Shown: piece by piece, positions 43,977 through 55,900 of the stretch
Position numbering within the stretch: position 1 is the first letter of the stretch
How the letters are laid out: the number at the start of each line of letters is the position of its first letter
NCBI RefSeq assembly: GCF_009208585.1
Contig: NZ_WFLN01000004.1
Coordinates: forward strand, 552,543-616,542
DNA: 64,000 nucleotides
Direction: 5' to 3'
Source of the DNA: Fluviispira multicolorata
GTDB lineage: Bacteria; Bdellovibrionota_B; Oligoflexia; Silvanigrellales; Silvanigrellaceae
Position numbers and translations under genes: made by a program
Notes under the pieces: generated by a model
Told to the model about the DNA's origin: nothing
Seen by the model: the letters and a program-made list of their open reading frames with translations, nothing else
The model's database searches: none

Positions 43977-46900
43977 CTATATTATAAAATTATTCATTTC
44001 ATCGATAATGAACTTTTCTTCTTGTATAATTGTCAAATGAGTTGCCGTATTTGCATGAACAATTTTAAACTGATTTTTATTCAAAAGGATACTTGGGATA
44101 TTATTTTCTTTTAAATTTAATAAATACTCTAAATATAACTCTAATTTTTTATTTCCAGAGTTTCCTTTATTTTTCATTGCTTTAAAAAGGAGAATTTTTG
44201 AAAATTTTAGGGTTGAACTTATTTTTTGATCTAAGAATTTATTTTCAATCTCATAGTTCTCTATTACTTTATCAAAGTCTTTCTTTATAAATTCATGCTC
44301 TGCATATTTCATAAAGACATCTAAACTAAGTTTATTTTCTATAATATATTCATCATAACAAAATGAGTCTAGTAAATAAACAAATATATTTTTTTCTCCT
44401 CTTTTTTCTAAAATACTTGCAATTTCGAGAGAAATATATCCACCTAATGACCAACCGAATAAATGATATGTTTTTTGTTTACTTTTTTCCATTATTTCTT
44501 CAATTTTACTAAGATAATACTCGGCTAATACATAAATATCTTCAATTTTATATTCATGATGAATATTGAAGTAGTCAACTCCGTAACAATGAAAATCATT
44601 GTGCATTGCTTTTGCCAATTCGGTATACACTTCACAACCAGCTCTCGCAGGATGCACCATAAAAAGATCGGGTTTATGAAAAGAATTATTTAATTGAACT
44701 ATAGCTTGATAACCCTCTTTTTCAACGATCTTTTGTTCCAATAATTTTTGATTAGCATTATTTAGAAGATAAAAATCAATACAATGTGCAATGTTTTCTT
44801 GCAAAGACTCTTGAAAGAAATAAGCTAAATTTTCTGTTATTTCTTTACTAAATCGTGTTTCTATTAAAAAATTAAGACAACCATCTATTATGCCACTATT
44901 CGCAGTTATGAGGTTATTTTTTAAATCAAACGAATGCATAGAAAGACCACTTGATTCATTTACAATTTGCCAATTGCTTTGATTCTTCAACTGTAAATGA
45001 GAGTTATTAAATTGCCCGAGGTAGTTAAAGCTTATATATGGCAATTCATTTGGTTCATAATTATACAATGCTCCAAAACCAATCCCTTTATTTGGAATTT
45101 TTCTTAGATTTTCTTTTATATCTTTAATTTGTTTACCAAGATCTTCATTTGCTTCAAAATATGCAGGATACATAGCTGTAAACCAGCCAACAGTTTTTGT
45201 TACATCATAGCTGCAATCAAGTTCTTCTCTTCCATGTCCTTCAAGCAAAATATGATGAGTGGAGTTACCCGTTAATTTTTTTAGCGCACTGATGAAACTA
45301 GAAAGTAAAATATCATTTATTTGAGTTTTGTAAGTTTTATGGCAATCAATAAGTAATTTTTGTGTAAATTCTTGATTTAAATTTATCTCCTTTTTATTTT
45401 TGCTACCTTCTGGAGATAAACATTTTATTATATCTTTTTTTAGTGTCAAAGATATATCTTTAAATTTAGACAGGACTTCGTCCCAATAATTTTTTTCACT
45501 CAGATGGGAAGTTGCATATCCTTCTATATTTTGAAACCATTGTCGGTAACTTGTTCCTTTTTTTCCTAAACTCTTATTTTCATATAATGATTGTAAATCT
45601 TCAGTAATAATGCGCCAACTCACAGAATCAACAAGCAAATGATGAAGTGCAACAAATATTCTTGCGCTTTTGTCATGAAAGCCTTTTACATAAGCAAAAG
45701 AATAAAGAGGGCCTTTTTCAAGGCAAAAATTATTTTGCCAGCTTGTATAAATTTCATCTAGTTTAGAAATAAACTCCTTGCTACCCTCTTTTTCTTGAAT
45801 TGTTTTTATATCTAAGAATTTAATATCTATTAAAGGTGCATTGATATCATAATATTGAGTCCACTCATTTTCATATTTTTTGTAACGGAGTCTAAAGGAA
45901 TCGTGTTGCTCAACTAGATTGTTGATTGACTCCTTCAATTTTTCAAAATTAATTTCTGGAGTTTTTATTAAAAAAGAATGGTTCCAATGTTCAGGTTTCA
46001 TAAAATCATTAGAAAAGAACCATTTTTGAATTGGCATTAAAGGAACAGGACCAGAAAGTTTTCCTTGCTCACTCTTTTTAATATGCAATCCAATTTTAGA
46101 ATTATTTTCAATAAATCTAGCGATTTTAGAAACGTTTTTATAATTAAAAATATCTTTTACACTAATTTCAACACCCATTTTGTTGCGCATACAAACGACA
46201 ACTTGAATGCTCATAATACTGTCGCCACCTAGGCTAAAGAAGTTGTCTTGTATACCAACAGAATTTGTTGGCAATCCTAAAATTTCTTCCCAAATAGCAC
46301 AAATACCTTTTTCGAGTTCATTTCTTGGCGCAAGATGATTTTCATTGCTTTGGAATACAGGGTCAGGAAGAGCTTTTTTATCAAGCTTTCCGTTCACGTT
46401 TAAAGGCAACTCGATAAGATGAACAAAATAACTTGGTACCATATATTCTGGAAGTTTTTCAGATAAGTGATGCTTCAGTTCTTCTTCAGCAATTTTATTT
46501 TCTGAAATATAGTAACAGATTAAAGTTTTATTGTGACTAGAAGAACTGCTCTTATGTTCAAATTCTTTTGCTATAGCGACTGCTTGTTTAATATTTTTGA
46601 TCCCCAAAAGAGCGCTTTCTATTTCTCCAAGTTCTATACGAAAGCCTCGAATTTTAACTTGGGAGTCATTACGTCCTATATATTCTAGTTCACCATTGGG
46701 TAATAATTTAACCAAATCTCCTGTTTTGTAAATGCGTGCATTACTTTCACAGATTTCATCTTCTTTTGTTTGAAAAGGATTGCTAAAAAATCTATCTAAA
46801 GTTAAATCATCCCTATTTAAATAGCCTCGACTGACCCCTACACCACCAACATAAAGTTCTCCAACGGCTCCAATGGGTAGAATATTTAAATGAGGATCTA

Positions 46901-49900
46901 ATACGTACCCTCTGTCATTTGCGACAAGGGTTCCAACCCAGTTTACTTGTTCAGCGCTTTTATATTTGTGAGTATAACAGATCACTGTTGTTTCTGTTGG
47001 CCCATAAGCATTCACCACTTTTGTATTTTTATTTAAGTAAGCATTTAATATCTGTTTATTTGTTTTATCTCCAGCAACAAGAAGTAGTTCTAAGTCTAAC
47101 AAATTATCTTTATCCAAAAGGGAGGGGGGGAGCATTGCAACTTGGATTTCATTTGTATTGATATATTTTGATAATAAATAAATATCTTTACGCGTATCAT
47201 TATTTGATAAGTATAAACAATGTCCATGAAAAATACTTGCACTTAATTCCCATACATGGGCATCAAAAACATAGTTTGCAAATGACAAGCATTTGATTAA
47301 TTTATCTCCAAATTCTTGAGAAATAAACTTTCTTTGGCTTTCTATGAGATTCACAACACTATTGTGTTCAACTAAAACGCCTTTTGGCTTGCCTGTTGTT
47401 CCTGAAGTATAAATAATATAGGCAAGATGATGACTTTTTGCTTGTGAGTTAACATTATCATTCTTTTGTAAAAATATGTCTTGTTCTGTTTTCTTAGAAT
47501 CTACGAAAACAATTTTTAAATCATGCAAAGGACTATTAATCTCATTAATCAAGTTAATTTTGTCATTTAGCAGCATATCTTTATATATGTCATTTGCGAG
47601 TAACACTTTTGCTTTTGTATCTTGTAGAATATATTCCATTCTTTCTTTTGGAAATTCAGGATCAATTGGAATATATGCTCCTCCTGCTTTTAAAACAGCG
47701 AGAATGCCAATTAACATATGTTCATTTCGTCCTAAGCAAAGAGCAACAAATGTATCAGGTTGTATTATAAAGTTTTCCCTTAAATAATTTGCTAGCTGAT
47801 TAGCTTTTTGGTTTAGCTCTCCATATGTAAGTTTATTTTTTTCGCTCACAAGTGCAATATGAAAAGGTGTTCTTTCCACTTGTTCTTCAAAAATTTGAGA
47901 AATCGTCTTATTTTTTTGATAAAAAACAGCGGGAGTTTTCCAAGCAGAAGATATTTTTTCTAAATGTTCATCTGGCAAATAATTTATTTGCTTTAAACAA
48001 AATTCTTTATTCAAATCTTTGCCATTTAACAAACAGAATTCTTTTAATATTTTATTATATACAGCCAAGTAATTATTTATTGTTTCTTCATAAAATAGGC
48101 TTGTAGAGTAGTTAAAGCATACTAAAAAACTATCTATATTGTCATCAATAAAGAGACTCAAATCAAACTTTGCAGGACTGTATAAACTATTTAATATAAG
48201 GCTGCATTCCTGTATATTATTAAATAAATCAGACTCAAAGCTTTTAACTTGTTTTGCATTTAAAGTCTGCATACTAAATAATACTTGGAATAAAGGATGC
48301 TTACTTTGATCTCGAGTTGGTAAAATTTCTTCGACTAATTTTTCAAATGGCAAATCCTGATTTCTTTGAGCCTCAATAACTTCATTTCCTATCCCTTTAA
48401 TAAAATCTATCAAACTTATTTCAGGCTCTATGACTGCACGCAAAGCAAAGGTATTTACAAAGAATCCTATTAAATCTGCAATCTGATTGTAATGGCGATT
48501 TGAAATAGGAGAACCTACGATAATATCCTTCTGTCCGCTAAAACAACTTAGCATTAAATAGTAGGCAGAAAGAAAAAGACTATAAAGAGATACATCTAGT
48601 TTTTTTGCAAGAGTTTTTAATTCATTTGATAAAGCATGGTCAATTTCAAAATAAACATTTCTGCCTTCATAACTCACTTGGAGTGGTCTTTGTTTATCAG
48701 TATGAAGATCCAATGTTTCATATCCCGTGAATTTATTTTTCCAATATTCTAATTGCATTTTTAGAATATTGTTTTTAAGATAATCTTTCTGCCAATAAGA
48801 AAAGTCCTTATATTGAATATTTAATTGTGGTACTTTCTCTTTTAAATTCAGATTATCGATTTTATTTTCATAGTACTGGTATAATGTAGAAAGTTCCCTT
48901 AGAAAGATTTCAACAGACCAGCCATCAAATGCAATATGATGAACAATAATATTTAAATAGTGATCTTGATTGCCCTTTTTATTGGCTATTGTATATAAGG
49001 AAATACGAATAGGGATTTCTTGACTTAGATCATAAATATAATTCATTTCTTTTTTTAATATACTTTTAAACTCTTCTTTTGATTTACATTCAAATTTATT
49101 GACATGAAATAAATACTCACCTTCTGTAAGGGGAATTTGATAAGCTATGCCCTGAGAAGTCTCTTTAATCACTGTTCTTAAAATTTCGTGCCTTGAAATA
49201 ATTTCTTGTAAAGAGCGACTTAACGAAACAAAATTTATATTAGAGTTAAGTAGGTAAAGCATTGGGACATTATAGCTATTCATGCCTTCGCTTAATTTTT
49301 CTATAAACCACAAACGTTCTTGAGCAAAAGAAAGACTTTGCTCTTCAATATTAATATTATTAAGCTTTTTTATCTCAACCTTTTTTACTCTAGTGTGTTC
49401 TGAATTTTTTAATATACTATTTATATTTTTAAATTCTAGTACATCTTGCAAAGAAATATCAATTTCTATCTTTTTATTAATTTGATTCACAAGTTTAATT
49501 GCAGAAATACTATTGCCACCCAAGCTAAAAAAATCATTTTGAATTCCAACAGTTCCCTCTTTCAGTGACAAAATATTTTCCCAAATAGAGCAAATATTTT
49601 TTTCAAATTCATTTCGTGGAGCTATATAGTTGTTTTTCTCTTGAAATTCAGGTTCAGGCAGAGCTTTGTGATTAAGTTTACCATTAGCAGTCAGTGGCAT
49701 GTCTTCCAAATGAATAAAAGCGCTTGGTATCATGTAATCAGGAAGTTTTGTTGATAAATAATGAATAATCTCTTCTTCATTAAGCTTATTTTTTGAAATA
49801 TAGTAACATGCAATACTTTTATTTTGATTAGCAGAATTATGCGTATTTCTAAATTCTTTTGCGATAGCTATAACTTGCTTGATGTTTTGAAAACCTGTAA

Positions 49901-52900
49901 GGGTACTTTCAATTTCGCTAAGCTCTATGCGGTAACCTCGAATTTTGACTTGATTGTCATTGCGCCCCATATATTCAAGCTCACCATTTTCTAACCAACG
50001 AACCAAGTCACCTGTCTTATAGATTTTCTCATTGCCATTTATTTTTTTATCCTCTTCATTTTGGAATGGATTATCTATAAATTTTTCTATATTCAATAGC
50101 TGTTTATTTAAATATCCTTGAGCGATATTTATCCCACCGACATAAAGCTCTCCTACAGCTTGAATAGGCATTGGACTTAAATTTTTATCTAAAACATATA
50201 TTTTAGACTGTTCAAATGCTTTACCAATGAATGATCTATTTGAGTTGAGCTCTAATTTAGAATGATCTAATGAATATTTTTTAACTGTCACTTCGCCTGT
50301 TTCGGTTGGACCATAGTAATTTAAAAATATTTTTTCCTTTTCCATAAATTGGTTTATTAATTTAGGCTCAAGGGATTCTCCGCTGAACATTATTTTATTT
50401 AAAGACTTTAGTTCATTTAAATTTACTTCTTCAGAAAATATTTTAAACTGTGATGGAACAAAGTGACAAATGCTTATGTTATTTTCTTTGATAGATTTTT
50501 CTAATTCATTTATATTGAAAACATTTTCAGTAATAAATAGTTTTGCACCAGAAATTAAAGTACAAAATATATCTGAAAATGAAACATCAAAAATAATATT
50601 TGTTTTAAATAGAAAAGAGTCATATTGATTCATTTCATTTTGTTTTATCATATATAAAATACGAATCACACAACTCTCGTGGCCCATCATGACTCCCTTA
50701 GGCTGCCCTGTGGTGCCGGAAGTATAAATGACATAGGCCAATTTATTTCTGCATAAATTTTCAGATAAATTACTTTTTTCTTGTTTTAAAACTTGCGAAA
50801 CTATATTTATTGAATTAATAGGGATCGTTTTTGTCGGATAAATACTTTCAATACGGGCAGTATTTTCTTCATCTAAAAGCACAACACTGGGCTTTGCATC
50901 CTTTAAAATATATTGAATGCGATCAATTGGAAGATTTGGCTCAATTGGGACATAGGCTTTACCAAGTTTTAATATAGCGAGAATAGTAATAATCATTTGT
51001 TCACTGCGATTTAAACAAATTGCAATGAAGGGGCTCTCAATTATCTCATAGCTCATTTTTAAAAAATGAGCCAATTGATTTGCCTTTTCATTTAGAGCTT
51101 TGTAACTTATTTTTTCATCTTTATAAACAAGTGCTATATTATCTTTAAATGCAGAAGATTTTTCTTCAAATATTTCAATAATTGTTTTATTACATGAAAT
51201 ATAATTTGAGCTATAATTCCAAGTTTCTATTATTTTCTTATACTGATCACTATTTAGATAGCTAAGAGAATTTAATTCAATATTTGGAATATTAGAAATC
51301 TGTCCTAATATTTCTTTAACTATAGATAATAAGTTTTCTATAGTTGATGCACTAAATAGTTCACCCGCATATTTAAGTTTAAAACAGAGTGATAATCCTC
51401 GCTCATACGCAATTACGCTTAAAGGATAATCAAGTTTTTCAAAAATATCTTGCATTCTTACTTGAATTTTAATTCTATTCTCAAACTCTTTGGGTATCAT
51501 ATTCGGATAATTTTCAAAAACAAAAATGCTATCAAAAAGTCTTTTTCCATTTTTTTGGATGTCTGTAAGATTAATGTTACTTCTCGTATTTATCTCATTA
51601 ATTTGCTCTTGAATTTCTTTAATACAATCTATTACTCTCTTATTATTAGAAGTTTCATGTTGGACAAAAAGAGGTAATGTATTAATAAAAAGACCGACTG
51701 AATTTTCGATTCCATCAACAGGCAGGTTTCTCCCTGAAACTGTTGTTCCAACTGTAGTTTGAGAACTGTTAGAATAAATGCTAAGCACCTTATGCCAAGC
51801 AAATTGCAGTAAAGCATTTAAATTAACAGAATGATTTTGGCAAATTTGCTTTAAGGATAGATACATATCGCCTTCAATGGAAAAGGAGCTTTCCATTGGA
51901 AGTTGAATAAAGCTATATTCAGTGCAAGATAAATTTTGAGCTTTTGCTTTATCAGATAATAAATTGCTTAAATCTAAGTTATCCTCAATTTGAGAAACAT
52001 AATTTTTCCAATAATTTATATTTTCATTTTTATGCGCATTAAGATATTTTTGTGTCTCGCTATATGAGGTATCTGGTGTCGTATTAATAAGCTTATTATC
52101 TATTAAATTTAAATACACAGTATGAACATAATTTAGTAAAATAGAATTACTCCAGCCATCAAGAATAGCGTGATGATTGCTAAATACACAAGTATATTTA
52201 TTTTCTTCGATTTTTACTAAATAAACGCGACTCAAATTACCTTCACTTAAATTAAATTTATGAGATCTATCTTTTTTTTGTAGCTCATTTAAAAAATTAT
52301 TTTTTTCACTTTTATCCTGACATAAATCAATAAAACTCCATTGAAGGCTTGATTTTTTGTCAATAATTTGAACAATTTCTTCTTTCCATGCAAAACGCAA
52401 ACGAAGATTCTCATACTTGTGTATAGCATGTTCCCATGCTGTTTTTAATTTTTCTACATCGATCTCGTTTTCATATTGCCAAACTATTTGTTCTATATAA
52501 GCTTCATCTTTTTCACCTTGTTTTAAAGAATGATACACAAAGCCCTGCTGCAAACTATTCGCTAAATAAACATTTTCAATTTCTTTATCTTTTTGCAAGA
52601 AGTCCAAATACTCTTGGCTAAGCACATGATCAATATCACTACTTGTTAAATAATTTCGGTTTAAATTTATAATATAATGAATATGTTCTTCAAGTGATTC
52701 GCTAAAATAGTGAGAGAGATTTTCTGCAATGCTTTTGCTAAAATGAGTGTCCAAAATAAAGAAAAGATTTTCTCCTAAAATTCCTCCATTTGCACTTATG
52801 AAATTATTATCTAAATTTGACGGATGAATTGCTGTACCACTCTCTTCGGCGGCAATTTGCCAAACGGATTTATCATTTATATTATCCAACTTACCTAAAT

Positions 52901-55900
52901 AATTAAAGCTTATGCGAGGTAAGGTATCACTATTGTAACCATAAAAAGATCCATATCCAATTCCATTATTTGGAATATTTCTAAGTGTCTCTTTAGTTGC
53001 AACAATTTGTTGAGCAAAATCATTTTTTTTCTCAAGACGAACTGGATACATACATGTAAACCAGCCAACAGTCTTTGTGATATCAATATTTTGTTCGATT
53101 TCTTCTCGACCATGAGCTTCAAGTGCAACACAGTGAGTGGTGTTTCCTGTAAATTTTGAAAGCGCATCAGAAAAACTTGCGACTAAAATATCATTTACTT
53201 GAGTGTTAAATGCACTATGACATTCATTTAACAATTGTTTGGTCATATATTTTGATAATTTAAACTCTACCCGATTTCTTTCTTTATTTGAGGTAACAAA
53301 GTTAGAAAGGCTTTTATTTTGTGAAGAAGATATTTCTTTGAAATCTAAAATAACTTTATCCCAATATATTTTCTCATTTTTATGAGAAATATGATAATCT
53401 TGAATGGCACCTACCCATTGCCTATAGCTTGTTCCTTTTTTAGCTAAGCTTTTTCCTTCATATAAAGTTTGAAGATCTTCTGTAATTATACGCCAACTAA
53501 CCGCATCAACGAGTAAATGATGGAGTGCAACAAATATTCTTGCACTGTCATTTTTAAATCCTTCCACATATCCAAAAGAGAAAAGAGGAAATTTTTCAAG
53601 TGAAAAGTTACTTTGCCAGCCTGTAAAAATATCGTTTATTTTATTTGAAAAACTATTACTTCCTTCTTCTTCATACAATGTTTTTACATCTAAAAAATTT
53701 ATACTGTTGATTGGATACTCATTAGAATAACTTTGGCACCAATTATCATCTTTTTTAGTATAAACGAATCGGAAAGAATCATGTTGCTCAATTAATTTTT
53801 CAATAGACTTCTGTAATTTAGCAAAATCTAACTTCGGCGTTTTTATTAAAAAAGATTGATTCCAATGACTGCTTTTTGGAAATTCATTTTCAAAAAACCA
53901 TTTTTGTATTGGCAATAACAATGACTCTCCTACTATTTGTCCTTGTTCACTCTTAATAGCTAATTCCTCTTTGCTATTTAAAGATTCATTTGATAAAAAC
54001 TGTGCTATTTTTTCAATTCTCTTATATTTAAAAATATCTTTTACACTTAGAATAATTCCGTGTCTATGGCGTAATCGAGCCACAATTTGGATACAAATGA
54101 TGCTGTCCCCACCAAGCTTAAAGAAATCATCTTGAATTCCAATAGTATTCTTTTCTACTCCTAAGACTTCCTCCCAAATGGTACATATATTTTCTTCAAG
54201 AATGTTCTTTGGTACTACATAGTTTTCTTTGCTTTTAAGTTCTACTTCTGGTAGTCTTTTTTTATCTACTTTTCCATTTGCATTTAATGGTAACTCAGAG
54301 AGACAAACAAAAAAGCTTGGAATCATATAATCAGGAAGTTTTTCTGACATATATTGGGCAAGCTCTTTATCAATAATATTGTGCTGAGATACATAGTAGC
54401 AAATTAAGGTTTTATTATGTGTAGAGTTTGTATTTTTTTGCTCAATATCTTTTGCAATAACGACTACTTGTTCAATATCTTGATATCCTAGTAATATATT
54501 TTCAATCTCACCAAGTTCAATACGAAATCCACGAATTTTAACTTGAAAATCATTACGCCCAATGTATTCAATATTTCCATCCGGTAAAAAACGAGCAAGA
54601 TCACCTGTTTTATAAATATAAGAATTTTTTATAGATTCTAAATAGTTTTTTGGTTGAAAAGGATTATTTAAAAATCTTTCCGAAGTTAATTCTATTCTGT
54701 TTAAATAACCTCTGGCTAAATTTTCTCCTCCAATATACAATTCTCCAATGGCTCCTATTGGCATTGGTTTTAGACTTGTATCCAATATATAAATTTTGTT
54801 ATTTATAATAGGCTTTCCTATAATATTTGCTTCTTCAGCACTATTATAGGTATAAATACTTGCTTCGACTGTTGCTTCTGTTGGGCCGTAAGCATTTAAA
54901 ACTTTAATTTTATTTTTCAAATAGCAATCAAGAATCTCTTTATTTGTCTTGTCTCCTCCAACAACTAATATCTTTAATTTTAAAATATTTTCTTTGCTTA
55001 AAAGAACTGGTGGCAAAACAGCAAGATCAATTTTATGTGCAAGAATATAATCTGATAATAAATTAATATCTTTACGAATTTCGTCAGATAAAAGATGCAA
55101 ACTATGCCCATGAAAAATACTCGCACATAATTCCCAGATATGTCCATCAAAGACATAGTTTGCATACCATAAGCAATTTATGTTTGAGTTACCTAAATAA
55201 GAAGAAACTATTTTAGCATTCTCATTTGCAAGATTAACAACTCCCTTTTGTTCAATTAAAACACCTTTTGGCTTACCTGTTGTTCCTGATGTATAAATAA
55301 TATAAGCTAAATTATTTTCTGTTATTTCAACTATAGGATTTGAATCTTTTTGTGTACATAAAATCTCTTGTATTTCATCTGAATCTATCGAAATAATTTT
55401 TAATGCAGAGGAATCTCTTTTGTTAGAAACAATGTTTTCATTGATTGAATTTTCAATGCAATATTTTAACAAATTTTCTTTATGAATTTTATTTGTTAAT
55501 AGTATTTTTGCATTTGTATCTTGCATTATATATTGAACTCTTTCTTTGGGAAACTCAGGATCAATAGGAACGTAAGCTCCTCCTGACTTTAAAGTTGCTA
55601 GGATCGCAATAAGCATATGCACATTGCGATCAAGTGCTAGAGCAATTAATGTCTCTGGCTTTATTTCAAAATTATCTATTAAATATTGAGCTAATTGATT
55701 TGATTTTTTATTTATCTCACGATAGCTGAAAGAATGACTTCCACAAACTAATACAGTATGAAAAGGAGTTCTTTCAACTTGCTCTTCAAATAGTTGGGGT
55801 ATAGTTTTTTTGTTTGATAATTCAACCTTTGTATCATTCCAATTATTAATAATTTTTTCATAATCTTCTTCTAAAAATACATTATAGTTTTGAATTGGTT

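Noticed and set aside
47476..48106. Plus-strand frames within the NRPS
   Set aside because: They are reverse shadows of conserved adenylation and condensation domains and have no independent signals.
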